Part shown: positions 45,572-57,530 of the stretch, piece by piece
Numbering within the stretch: the stretch's first letter is position 1
Layout of the letters: every line of letters begins with the position of its first letter
From: Hymenolepis diminuta
Taxonomy: Eukaryota > Platyhelminthes > Cestoda > Cyclophyllidea > Hymenolepididae
Assembly (NCBI GenBank): GCA_900708905.1
Contig: CAADRB010000004.1
Span: 2,545,685 to 2,609,684 of the forward strand
Length of the DNA: 64,000 bases
Direction: 5' to 3'
Notes under the pieces: model-generated
Databases searched by the model: none
What the model was told of the DNA's origin: nothing
The model's input: the letters and a program-made list of their open reading frames with translations, nothing else
Position numbers and translations under genes: made by a program

Positions 45572-46624
45572 TGAATTATTCCTCTTCAAAGTTCCTTAGA
45601 GATAGTAAGGTGCTGATCTCTACCTGCCTTGGTTTGATAATGACCTATTCCTATTATGTAAGCACACTGTCGTCTTTTCTGCAAATATTTGCATGCACCT
45701 AACATCGCATTTTACGACCCTAATACTAATTCCCTCAGAGTAAATTGAGTCCTTTTAACCATGGATTGAGCACCGGTGGAATTTCAAACAGCCATATTTA
45801 TAGTTAATCAGGCGGAATAACTGTTTAATGGGAAGAGAAATAGCATATTTCCTTAAAAGGGGAAATAACTGGGGAAATTCGTTTTCCTTTAGGGCAAAGA
45901 GTTCCTCCACAATCATACAAAGTCAACCAAATATACTATTTTTCATTAACAATTATTTAATCAAAGTTATTTAGCCTTTGAATTTTTTAAAATATTTTAA
46001 ATCATTTACTGGATGTACGTCTAGGTGCGTCTAGAATAATGGACAGTTTTTGAAGTATAGTTATATCGATTTTTGCCTTGGCTAGCCATCTGCTTAGGAG
46101 ATCATGAGCGAGAAGTCTCGCTAACTAACAACCCCCCACCCTGCGTGCCCCCGATTTTATCGATCTAGGCTGTGTCTAGAAAAAACGAACTGTCTGAGTT
46201 ATTGTAGCACAATATGTCCGTGTCTCGTTTTGAGTTTCGAAGAATTTTCAATTGAGTACAATGCTAGAAAATTAGTGAATTCAAAGTCCAAAATATGTTG
46301 AACATTCTATTTAAAGAATACTGGGAAATGAGTGCAAAATACCATTAAGATGTGGTGCAATGTGATCGTAAGACTAACTGAAGGAAGCGGACAAATCGGA
46401 TTTTGAGATTTTCAGTGATTGATGAATGAGAATATATTTATTAGACGGCCCTATGAATAACAGCCTCTTGAATTCGATTAGATTTTCCTCAAAATTCCTA
46501 CGCCCATCTACTGTCTGTATTTATTTCTAGTACTATCGGTCACTTTATAGGTCATCCGTGGATTTCTAATCGACTTTTAACTGGCAAACTCTTCTTTCTA
46601 ATAATGTTGATACATACTTTTTGT

Positions 46625-46640
46625 TTATTATTATTATTAT
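46625..46640. repeat. TTA microsatellite
   Basis: About five TTA units. Confidence 0.7.
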
Positions 46641-46792
46641 CAATTCTAGTTAGTAAAAATAATAAACTAAAAGATGAAGTATAAAATTGCATTTATGGGA
46701 AAGTAGAACAAAATTTCAAGATTTCAATGAAGAAACTTAAGCATTTCTTCTGAAGTCTAGTCTCAAATCAAACTTAGGATCATACAATACAA

Positions 46793-46948
46793 ATGGATGC
46801 CAGTTTACCGACTAAAGATGTACTTTCGTGCACTCTTGCAACAAACGCTTTGCAAAACAGTTTCAAATCATTCAAAGGGGATGTGGAACTTCGGAAGTCT
46901 TGGTTTTGGTACTTATCTAACCTTCGTGGTTGCAAACATGTTAACTAG
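46793..46948 (+). other. Short ATG open frame upstream of the inverted duplication
   Basis: ATG at 46793 in a good context (ACAAATGG) opens a frame of about 50 codons, starting MDASLPTKDVLSCTLATNAL and ending at TAG near 46946. A donor-like GTACTT lies at 46910. It could be a first exon leading into the candidate exon at 47501, but no joining was demonstrated. Confidence 0.2.
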
Positions 46949-47002
46949 CGCAAACCAAGATTTACACATAATACTAATAAATTTGTCGTTAGAAAGAACT
47001 TG

Positions 47003-47695
47003 TTCACGGAGACAGCAAAGTAGTCATTAAGGCATGAAATGGGGTCTAGCAAATTCAGTTGATGAAGCAAATGCCTCAAGAGTCCTACATTTTCTACTTC
47101 TCAATGCTTTCAGGTGTTCACCCTCACATAGGAAGCATCATTCTCTCCCTAATGTCATACTTCCTTCATTTAATCACCAAGTCCTTGATTCGCTTCATTT
47201 CCACCATATTCAGAGTTTGCTGAATGTTGTTTTAATTCCATGGTTGGTCATGTCACCCGAATTCATCCACGTCCTCGTGAAGCGAAGAACATACAGATGA
47301 GACCAACACAGATATTGTCATTAATAGCACCATTCTCTTCCGACTGGTCAGCTTTGCCAAAATGCAAAGGATCCAAATTTGGCTGCTGCATCAAAATAGG
47401 AATGAGCCCATTACTTATCGATATCGGAGTGATCACGTTCGAGATCTATAATTGCAATATTACTTAGAGAGGTACTAATTATAAGGCTATTTTTTCTCTC
47501 AGTGCTTATCTTCGGAGGAATGAATCCCAAACAGATACACCCCAGTCCTCTTTCTCGAGAATATGGCACAGAGACTGTTGTATTTTATTCCTTTTCCAAG
47601 TTTTCTGAATTTAGATCTTGCCAAGAGTATATTGTGTTTGTCTCTTGGCGTCTTGACAGAGTGGAGAATTTTTCAGAGACAGAGATGGTTTATGT
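47003..47695 (+). repeat. Inverted duplication, left arm (693 bp)
   Basis: Identical, wherever compared, to the complement of 50959-51651; both arms are exactly 693 bp. Left edge: TTCACGGAGACAG is shared; outside it, similarity fades over about 12 bases. Right edge: ...GATGGTTTATGT is shared, then the sequences differ. No terminal repeats or target duplication are evident. Three open frames are identical in both arms. Confidence 0.93.
47504..47693 (+). CDS. Candidate exon in the left arm
   Basis: A TTTTTTCTCTCAG acceptor ends at 47501. The frame LIFGGMNPKQIHPSPLS through ENFSETEMVY is open for over 60 codons, up to a GT at 47694 where the two arms diverge. A possible donor AG|GTACTA at 47471 would make a 31 bp mini-intron just upstream, similar in size to the PITP introns. 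IFGGMN recalls the start of a kelch repeat, but the rest shows no clear kelch pattern, so the family is left open. Confidence 0.35.
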
Positions 47696-50600
47696 GGGAA
47701 ATCCCTCCATCCAAGATGAGTATTTAGTAAACCGGTTTCCTAAATGACATATGAAACTGTTGACATGCAAGCCAAGGCGCAACTTTAAGGCTCAAAGTTA
47801 AACTGGAAATAAAGTATATTTGTAAAACATTGAGAAATTCAAATACTTTGCTGAGATAAAATAAAGAAACTGAAAGCAAAATGTTGAATAGATTTTAAAA
47901 TCCTTAAGCTAGAGTCATATGAAAAGAATCTAAAGATTTAAGATTTTGATATTTTTTTAATGGAGAATGTCTTAGCCAATCATAGCGTTATCTAATTTGG
48001 AGATTTTGGAGATAAAGTTTGAATTAGTTCATAAGGTTGCATTCTTTATCGAATTAGAAAGCGCTAAATGACCACTGGATGAAGGACTCTTAGGGAGAAG
48101 AATTAGGTGAGTGCCAAAGTGTCGGTACAACAACGAGGTGGAAAAATATTTTCCAATATCTACCTTTTCAAAAGAGTAATGTGGGGGTTTTAAGAGAATA
48201 GAGAACATTGTTATTTAATGAAATTATTTCCCTAATGTAATCCCTTGGTCATTGGATAACCCAAAATTCAGAAAATAACTGAACTCCACTCCTTTATATC
48301 CACTCCAAATTCCTCTTTCAATTACAGTAATAATATTTTATATACATTTTCTAATAAAGAATAAAATGAATTACTTCATTAAAATGTCGAATTTAAAGAC
48401 CTGTCAAGTGGTTGAATATTTGTGAATTTGATATTTGTAACAATTGTTCCAATGATACGCAAAACTTTAATCGATTAATTGAAAAGTTACTACCAAAAAT
48501 TTAGCGAAACCCGTCAAATGCAAATAACTACGCCGCAGGTTATGAAATAAATAGTATCAAAATTCGGTGGGAGAATATTGCAGGTGGAAATGTAAAGTAC
48601 AATCGCGTATTTTACCTTCCGCCCATCGCAGATGCAGCCGTTGTACGCTTGACGTAGTAAAGTCAATAAAAGTGCCGAACACACAATGACACTATCAGTA
48701 GCAGCCGCTTCTTCGCGATTTGAGTCATTTTGATACACAGCGCGTTGGTAGGAGGTACGGGTGCGAGGTTATTTAAGCATATGTCGCTTTGTTGATACTG
48801 AAAATCTGAGAAGTAGTAACTGCTACGTAAATAATTTAATGACTCATTAAAACAGTTGCTTTCCTAAACGGAATTGAAATTGAAAAATCTCATTGATCAC
48901 AAGGTTAGTTATTGCATTCTAGGGAAGTTAATACTTATAAATTTAGTTTACTTTACACTAATCAGACACGTGGATGCATAGCTATTAGTACATATTTCGG
49001 GGAAAAGTAGAAAGATTCAGTCTTTGAGATTCGTGAAAATTGCTTTTTCAATTCAAAGTCCGAAGAAATATGTGCTGTTTTGTTCAAAAGATCTGTTGAA
49101 GAGCCTCACATTCAATCTATTGCAAACACTAATTATGACATTCTGACATGTGACGCTTATTTTTTATAAGATATAAAACTACTGGAAGCCCTTGTTGATT
49201 ACTGGGCCTGAGGGGCAGTGATCTCGTCGGTAGTGTGCACGAGCTTTCCTTTTTGTTTCGCGAACATTTTCATGTGCCTAACAGCTTTGCATTTCACCGT
49301 TTCCGCTCGAATTTCTTTGAAGTGGGGATTTACGATTTGTAAAAACGGAAATTGACACAGTTTGCACTTAGCCATTAGCGATCGGTCAAGCAGAAAGATT
49401 TTGGCGTCTTGATTGATTTGATACTTTTATCTTTCTTTCTATTGGGATAATTGTGGAGATTTTAAGATGGGTGGGGGCCTAAGAGGTTTTTATTTGTCTC
49501 AACAAGTGTCGCTGTGCATTTGATTTTATTTTCGTTATTCCACACTTTCACCAACCAGTTTAAATTCATCCGAGGCTAGGAAATAGACGATTCAGAAATT
49601 GAATGATAGTGCCACTCTCACTTATAGAGTTATCGGATATTATTGGTATAATTTGGCTGGATGTACAGTTAATAATTTTAACAAACATTTCAAATCACTC
49701 CAATTCAGCTCAGCACCAGCACTTTTATGATAGATTTGGTTAAATCTAGCCGTTATGGTGTACGCTGCTCCCTTACCAATCATTGATGAGCGAGAGTCTC
49801 GAAAATAATGCCTTAATTCAGCAATACTCGTACAGAAATTGGCGAATTATCTAATGGAAAATGAGTATGACCTTGTAGTTAATACGATTAAAAAGATTAT
49901 AGTCTAGGTAATAAGCGGGCATGCAGTCCACCAAATCTGCAGCTGAATTTTTCAAAGTTGAAGGGAGCTTGATGGGTGCAGATTGCGCTCAAGGCCAGAT
50001 ATTGGTCATCAAAAATCGACTTGAAGATATTTTAGTGGCGATTAGTCTCTATTTTTCAAATCATTCCTGATGGTTATTCTTATTCCCAATTTAACCGAAT
50101 AACTCTGAAGTTACAAAAGACAAAGTGATCGGAACCGTTATCTTTATCATTTTCTTCATCAGTCATCAATTCCGCCTTTCTTATTAGAACTCCAGGTTGG
50201 AAATGTTCACCTGAACAAAAGCGGTCACTGAGGCCAGTTGTCATAGATCATAAGGGGTGGTTCTCACTGAGAAATGATAGTAGATAATTGAAGTGATTTA
50301 TTTTTTCAATATAAGGACCTGGTAAAATGTATGAAAATAGAGTAAACAGCATAACCCGGTATTCCAAAATGATGAAGATACAAACACACCCTTTCACCGG
50401 TTGTTAAACACATTAGAGCTGTTTTACGAGATACAGAATAATGAAAAATCACTTCAGTGTGAGTCCTGGTGAAAAAAACTTACGTCAACAACATTTAAAT
50501 CAAACGCCAACAGAACTTATTGGACCTGCCAATTTCTACCAAAATGTGTTAAATGAAAGATAACTACTAAAACTGAAAAATAATTTACTCTCTTTCATTG

Positions 50601-50958
50601 TACCATAATAAAAACTTGTTCACCCCATATATTTAATCAATTGTTATTTGATAGACTTTCCTTGACTGAATTTGAATACCTTTTAGTCATGGAAATGATC
50701 GGTTGCTTTTCCGGATGCCAAGACGAAATCTATTTTTCCAAACCTATTCGACTAAAACAAGGCATTGGAAATCTGTTTATTTTTCCTTTCGGCGTAAAGC
50801 TTGTAATACAATCAGAAATAAAATGAATTTTCCAGCTTTTCTTTACTTAAAGTTGGAGTCAGGCATTTAGGTGAATTTGGGTGAATGAACTTCACCACTT
50901 TAAGATACTGTGCGTTCCTCAATTCAAGACAACCTAAAACAGTGATAGTAAATTATCT
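47696..50958. other. Spacer between the inverted arms
   Basis: About 3.26 kb, AT-rich. A block at 49500-49580 (TTATTTTCGTTATTCCACAC and following) resembles 39940-40000. A possible minus-strand exon at about 48615-48740 ends at AAG|GTAAAA and encodes YNGCICDGRK, but its frame and start are uncertain. No gene is supported. Confidence 0.4.
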
Positions 50959-51651
50959 ACATAAACCATCTCTGTCTCTGAAAAATTCTCCACTCTGTCA
51001 AGACGCCAAGAGACAAACACAATATACTCTTGGCAAGATCTAAATTCAGAAAACTTGGAAAAGGAATAAAATACAACAGTCTCTGTGCCATATTCTCGAG
51101 AAAGAGGACTGGGGTGTATCTGTTTGGGATTCATTCCTCCGAAGATAAGCACTGAGAGAAAAAATAGCCTTATAATTAGTACCTCTCTAAGTAATATTGC
51201 AATTATAGATCTCGAACGTGATCACTCCGATATCGATAAGTAATGGGCTCATTCCTATTTTGATGCAGCAGCCAAATTTGGATCCTTTGCATTTTGGCAA
51301 AGCTGACCAGTCGGAAGAGAATGGTGCTATTAATGACAATATCTGTGTTGGTCTCATCTGTATGTTCTTCGCTTCACGAGGACGTGGATGAATTCGGGTG
51401 ACATGACCAACCATGGAATTAAAACAACATTCAGCAAACTCTGAATATGGTGGAAATGAAGCGAATCAAGGACTTGGTGATTAAATGAAGGAAGTATGAC
51501 ATTAGGGAGAGAATGATGCTTCCTATGTGAGGGTGAACACCTGAAAGCATTGAGAAGTAGAAAATGTAGGACTCTTGAGGCATTTGCTTCATCAACTGAA
51601 TTTGCTAGACCCCATTTCATGCCTTAATGACTACTTTGCTGTCTCCGTGAA
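50959..51651 (-). repeat. Inverted duplication, right arm (693 bp)
   Basis: Complement of 47003-47695, with identical open frames on the minus strand, including the LIFGGMNPK candidate exon (about 51150-50961). After TATGT the right arm continues AGATAAT, giving TAT|GTAGAT, a better donor context than the left arm's TAT|GTGGGA. Confidence 0.93.
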
Positions 51652-52980
51652 TGAGTTCTTTCCTTTTACGAAATAATGTAATTAGAATTTAAGTATTTGC
51701 TTTTTAAAAAGGACTTACGCCTTAATCATCGTAGTAAACTTAAGATCCCTTTTTTGAACAAAGGAGTGGGAGGGAGTGACATTACATACAATTCCAATAT
51801 TTTCTCTTTAAAAGTGTATTTTCTACATTTATTTTCCCATAAGGTGTCTTTTCATCACTTTAATAATGATATTCTTCTTACTGAAAGTTTCAAAGCACTA
51901 TAGGTTCTGTAACGTCTGGAGATTTAATCGGTTTTGCAATTTGCCTCCGGCAGGTATCTTTTAACGCTACCTTCGTTGACTCAGTTAGCATTAATTTCTT
52001 CATTGGTGCCATTCTCAGAAAGGAATTTTCCAGTTGCTATATACAATTGGCAAGGACTTAGTGTATGACCAGATAGGCCCACTGAACTAATGCTCCCACA
52101 GTACCATTACGAATTTCACATGAACTCACTTGGTAGATGCCCGTGGAAACTAATATTTTGAGCTTTGTTAATGCCTCATTATTGTTAATTGCGAGGCAAA
52201 ATTTTTATTATTTCGATCTTAATGTTGATCTATTAATGTGCGAAGGAGAAGGGGTCGATTAGTCGTTGACAATGAACCAGCATAAAAATCATTTGATATT
52301 GGGATTAAAGTCCCGCAATTTTTTAGTTTGTGAGTAAAGTTCACCGCTTCGTTCCTTGATGCTTCAAACTTCTGGATCTGTCCCATGGTTCTTAAATGGC
52401 GTGTTCACAATCAGTTGATTAATCTTCTGACAGTAGGAAAACGAAAGGAGCTATCAAACTTTGAATTTGAATCAAATTCACAATCCAATATTGTACTCCA
52501 GAAAGTTTTATTTTAAAGTAAGTTCTAGGCAGTGCCTTCATCACCAGAACGAAATAGCATATTCAGAACACATATTTCTCCATATTATCAAATATTACTC
52601 TTACCAGAGGTTATGCTTTGTTTATAATGACAGGACTCGAAAATACCTTCCTGTTTGTACTTGATAATATACATAAATTTGCCTGAGAAAATGTCAATTA
52701 AAGAAGTCACTGTTTATTAAAATATAGTTAATTTATTTAAATATACATAGAGATTATTTGAACCTACTGTAACTAATTCCTGATCCTCTGACATTCAACG
52801 CTGTTGGCGATTTATTAAAAATGAGGTTTAATGACATACAATTCCAGACAAAGACGAAAATAAAAGCACGTGAATGGGGATATGCACGAAAATAATTTTA
52901 GATGAAAGAAATATTCGATTGTTAGTAGGATTAAGAGATGGTTTTGGTCGTATGTTAACCAACGACTGACTCGTACGTAC
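51652..52980. other. Non-coding stretch
   Basis: No gene is supported. A donor-like GTAAGT on the minus strand at about 51710-51715 follows an open segment, but there is no acceptor. The rest is AT-rich. Confidence 0.4.
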
Positions 52981-53050
52981 CTCGCATCCACCATCCTTTG
53001 CTCCTTCACTGCCAAAAATCCAATATACTGCGCCGACACTTCACAATATC
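52981..53050 (-). CDS. Internal exon candidate, minus strand
   Basis: An acceptor ACTACAG (AG at 53052-53051) and a consensus donor GTACGT (52980) bound a 70 nt exon in phase 1 to 2. It encodes YCEVSAQYIGFLAVKEQRM followed by VDA, a convincing protein-like string in a stretch richer in GC than its flanks. No family is recognised. Neighbouring exons were not found. Confidence 0.42.
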
Positions 53051-54558
53051 CTGTAGTCCTAAAATATTAAAATTTTCCTTAAAATGCTCTAAAAAATAGC
53101 GTAGGTACAACATCATTTATCAGTTGTTGAAGAATTTTATTTAAGACTGTTATTGTCATCGTAGCAACATTTCGCTTTGCTTTGGTTAATGGCTGTGAGA
53201 AGTCATTGTCAAAATTTACAATTAATTTATGTGATTTTCAGTAACTATGAAAAAAGGCTGCTTAAATGGTCCGGATTTTAAATCTCATCGAAAAGAAAGG
53301 GGATATCTCCTAATTTTTGAATAATCAGAGTCCGTTTCTGGTGGCCAATTAAGGCCCAGAAACATGAGAAGGAAGATGAATATGGATGAATAAAATGGTC
53401 ACTATGACGAGTCAGTAGTCCTATCTTTATTTTCGAAGAATAGGATCCACTCGCAACCTATGGATGGAACATAAGGATAGGGTGCATTTCGATTGATGGT
53501 GAGAGCATGACAAACTGATTACTGACTTTGGCACTATCTCTGTTTGTCCTGCGCTCGGCAGTGTCAATGCATCAACCAACGATATGAGAACAATGTACAT
53601 CCAAAGGATGGCTAAATCTCACTGAAGTGTCTCCTATAAGACAAACAAATTACTCTCAACAGAAATCAGTTAAAATAACTATTTCATTTGTTACATTCTG
53701 AAGATATTTCTGGATAGGAGCTGATGGCATCTATATCTCATGTCCCAATTTCACGCAGTGAGAATCATAAAGGCCAATATTTCACTGGCAAATAAACATA
53801 TATGCATGCTTGCAACTGGCGATCAAATAGAACCAATATCTCCCTTTAATCAAGCCATTTCCTTAAGCTGACCTAATTTTCTAACTTGTTTATCATAAAA
53901 AGAGACATCGATATACCCCGTTCAGATCACCTGAATGCAATCACGATCTAAATAACATCATCAGGAACATATGGCGATGCCAAATGAAATTGGCATCCAA
54001 CCGAATTCCTTACACACACACTCTACAGCTGCAATGGCTTGCGCTTTCTCGCCTGCTTGCCAAATGGACTGTATGCAAGTGAGCATGATGTGATTAGAGG
54101 CGCTTGGCAGCTTCACACAACCTCTGACTCCTTCCTGGCAGAAATTGCTTTAATTAAAAGAGGAAATCTAGAAATTAGGCAACTACCTTCCTCTACCTCT
54201 GCGTATGGGTTCATCTAATTTCAGTTACGGCATAGTGATGTTGATGGAAATGCGATTCATGTGAAGTAAATGTTGTAACTTTGAGGGAATTAATTTCATT
54301 TAAACGTGTATTTGCAAGAGTTTCATTTGTAATATTTTATCTTTATAAGTAATCTAATTTGACAAATAAAAGAGCTTAAATGAAATTAGACCTAAAATTA
54401 GTATCCCAGTTAAACAAAAACTGCCATTAAAACTTAGAATTATTCAGTTTTACAACCCTAAAGGCTTTGGCTTGTTTCAAAACCGTAAATAATAGCTTAT
54501 ATCGGCTAAAGGCTTTACTAAAATGGAGATGTAAGTAGTGCGATCATCCACTCTTTAA
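53051..54558. other. Non-coding stretch
   Basis: Mixed sequence with no supported gene. A GC-richer part at 53330-53640 has stops in all frames and may be an old repeat. Confidence 0.4.
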
Positions 54559-54771
54559 ACTCGCGCAATTTCAGATATTACCTTTCCTCTGAAATCAGAC
54601 GAATTAGAGCTGGAACGTAAAATATGTGATCAGAAAGTTACAAAAAGATTGCAAATAGAAGTTCAAAAAATTGATACGATTGTCAAAAATCGTCTTCAAG
54701 ACTATTATTCAATAGAAATGGATTTTTCACGTATCGCGAAGGCGTTAAGGTTAAGGAAGCGCAAATTGTAA
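54559..54771 (+). CDS. Diverged paralogous open frame R1, copy 2
   Basis: Seventy codons from after TAA (54556) to TAA at 54769. It reads SDELELERKICDQKVTKRLQ, then a region with VKNRLQDYYSIEMDFSRIAK. A TTTCAG at 54569-54574 could be an acceptor, giving an exon from 54575. Homology with copy 1 (31068) continues past the stop; copy 1 has CAA (Gln) at the position of this TAA. The product is charged and helical. It could be a dead duplicate, or a live exon ending with a real stop. Confidence 0.38.
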   Translation, partial: TRAISDITFPLKSDELELERKICDQKVTKRLQIEVQKIDTIVKNRLQDYYSIEMDFSRIAKALRLRKRKL

Positions 54772-55179
54772 CTGGAGTTCCAGAAATATCTTTACTTTGC
54801 AATAAAGGCGTCTAAATATTTCACTATTTAGTAATCATATCATTTAAAGCAATACATCTTATAACTAAATCGTATTTGCACTATGAGTATCAATCGGTCA
54901 TTTTTTGTTTATCAAATGGTGTTAATAATACAAAAGGCTGATAGATTCTAATCTGTCGGTACTTATCGGTTTAAATATAATGATTTTAAATCAGCAACGA
55001 AAAAAACTATAAATAACTGAACACTTTTATCAAGTGTCATCACTTCTAATAGAAAATGAGCTCTTTCTCGAAACCACTCATTTTATAAGTATTACTTCCC
55101 AAGCCCATTAGCGAAAGCGTTTTCAACTCTCATCATGGGTAGAAGGGTAACATCATAGGAACTCCGCAGTGAAAAACTC

Positions 55180-55305
55180 AAATTCTTATTTAGTATTAGT
55201 CAAAGTTAACCGGCGTGCTTGGCCACTCCGTCCACTTTGGTGTGCACCGATGACGTCGGTCTTCGCAAATGAGGAAGTTAATTGCTGCGCTACCAGCGCA
55301 AATGG
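55180..55305 (-). repeat. tRNA-derived SINE copy
   Basis: The minus strand reads GCGCTGGTAGCGCAGCAATT, then CATTTGCGAAGACCGACGTC, CATCGGTGCACACC and a tail with CCGGTTAACTTTGACTAATA. A-box side and tail match the family; the B box is mutated. Confidence 0.6.
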
Positions 55306-55629
55306 TAAAAGTGAGGTTTTTATTAAAACTTTCAATTTATCCTTTTTCATTCATCGATACAATCTTAAAGTGGTTTTTATTTACCGAGGGGATTCTTTAT
55401 TTCTTAGAAAACACATATTCGCCACTTAATGTTTTTAAATAATATAAATCAAGACTTAATATGCGTTGAGACAATGTGCAGCATTCTGAAAGTCCAATTT
55501 ATCACAAAGAATGAAATATTCTTTTTTATCTACCCTGGTCTGATTAAACATAATAGGCTGAACAGGAGTTTTAATCACAGGAGAAAACAACACTTTAAAG
55601 GCGGGAAACCATATTCGAGCTTTAGTTAA

Positions 55630-56794
55630 ACAATGGGGTTGAAAAAGGGCTACAACGGGATATAAGGGGAGCCATATACGAGGATATGCAATGTGGAATG
55701 TCTAGCTCTTCTAATAATGTAAGGAATTACCACAGATTTTCCGAATCGCCACAAATCATGTGGATCTAACAATGTATATCGGAATGCAAATAAAATATGC
55801 AATTATTCTTACATTAATCATTTCATTCCTTTCAATAAGGTGATTTCGTTTTGAATTCTTATTGGTAATGGCATTGGTACGTTAAAATTTATAATTTGTT
55901 ATGTCTTTTAACATTTATTCCTCCAAAATTTGAGATAATTTGGGCATTTTGGTAAGACTTCAATGTTTATCGAGAGTCTCTAGAATATTCTTTCTTCTGA
56001 AACACCTCTCACCAGTTTTGAATATCTTCACCTGAACTTGAAAGTATGAATCTGCACACATATCAACCGTGAAAAATGCGTTTAAATTTCTTTCCTACTA
56101 TTTTATTTCTAAGTCTGAGGATAGCAAAATCATCTTTATGGTAAGAAATTAATTATTTTGATGGGTCTCTCTCACATCGAAAAATGTTTATGGTCTTCTC
56201 CATTATCAAAGCTTCGCATTTTCTATCAAGTCATTAGATTTACAAAAAGCGTCTTGTTCATATTATTGTAAGTTTTTTTAGTGGAATCTATTAAACTGTG
56301 TAGAGAAAATTATTCGAGTGCCTGTTGGAGAACATTCATTTAAAAGTGGATTAACACACACTTGGGTTACATGGAAATAAATAGGTCTAAAAACAATTTA
56401 ATAACGGTGGGAGGAAACCAATTGCAGGATTTGTTTCAATCCAGTACACAAATCATTAAATTCAAGGTGGTCATGCGGTATATACCTACCGCGTGAAAAT
56501 GTCGCACATTTTGTTTAAATCGGGTGACACAAGATTGACAGGGTGAATTGAAACTTCAATATGAATACTGATATTATAAGAATAGGAAAGCAAATATACT
56601 TTATAATACCTTTATTTGGCTTGTATAAAAATGTAGGAATTAGGCAAGATTATCAAATATATATATTTCCATTTGTCTTCAACAGAACGTCTATCAAACG
56701 GCACAAATTCACCTAAGCGTTAGAATCATTTCACATAACCTGGCATATGATATTTGAGAAAAGAGGGTGAGATTAACGATTGTTCAATTCAAGA
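55630..56794. other. AT-rich non-coding stretch
   Basis: No supported features; stops in all frames. Confidence 0.4.
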
Positions 56795-56905
56795 GATGAA
56801 TTGATGGTTAAGCGGTCGTGTTCCCGTCTGTCAGGTCAGAGACTACGAGATCGAGTCCCTCTTGTGCACAAGCATGATTAACAACACTGGTTAATAATGA
56901 CCAAT
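56795..56905 (+). repeat. tRNA-derived SINE copy (plus orientation)
   Basis: GATGGTTAAGCGGTCGTGTT (A box), CCCGTCTGTCAGGTCAGAGA, ACGAGATCGAGTCCCTC (B-box region) and TTGTGCACAAG, then the tail CACTGGTTAATAATGACCAA. Two promoter boxes at tRNA spacing are visible, but the arms do not form a full cloverleaf. Confidence 0.65.
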
Positions 56906-57493
56906 GGAGTAAATGCAGAGTGCAAATTTCTCAATTAGAAGGACACATATATTTCTCCCCTAAAACCCAAGCTATTTTCTTCAATCGAACGGGAGGAATT
57001 GAACTTTTGGGCAGATATGAGAAGTAGAGGTCCACGGACAAGAATGTGACTACAAATAATAAGTTTATGGTTATTTGCTAGAAGGAGGAATTATACATGT
57101 AAATTTTGTATGGAAATTTATCAAGGGTATCATTTGGATAATCCTGTTGCTAAGATTCAACAAGCTTCTCCTTTGACCTGTTAAGAAAACCTTCCCAAGT
57201 CCTCTTTTATAGAAATTTCTTTGGAGACTTTTGGTACTAATTAGGAAAAGAACGCCGGTAAGCCCTATAGCTTAAAAATCTTCTATTCGGATAAAAAAGC
57301 GTGTTAAAATGACATCGGCAACGTAATCACACTTCTTATTTTTCTGCTCTTCCAAATGTGTACTTTCATATAACTATTCCAAATGCACGACTATACAACG
57401 AAATAAAGAGAAAATTTTTCTATGAATATAACCTTCGAAAGCTGGAAAGGAAGATCAAAATGCAGAAAGGGTACTCTTAAAACCACTATGATC

Positions 57494-57530
57494 TTTCTCC
57501 CTCCGTCCCTCCCTCCCTCTCTCTTTCTCA
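57494..57530. repeat. Polypyrimidine CCCT/CT tract
   Basis: CTCCCTCCGTCCCTCCCTCC then CTCTCTCTTTCTC; a simple-sequence tract on the plus strand. Confidence 0.75.

Noticed and set aside
47504..47693. Kelch-repeat protein
   Set aside because: Only IFGGMN fits a kelch blade. The expected later Tyr and Trp positions are absent, so the family was not assigned.
48615..48740. Signal-peptide-like first exon on the minus strand (MTQIAKKRLLLIVS)
   Set aside because: The frame with a good hydrophobic core stops soon. Reaching the Cys-containing end needs an unsupported 36 bp intron or a frameshift.
56795..56870. tRNA gene with A and B boxes
   Set aside because: The two boxes are at tRNA spacing, but the arms do not pair into a cloverleaf, and the same sequence with its 3' tail recurs many times, so it is a SINE.
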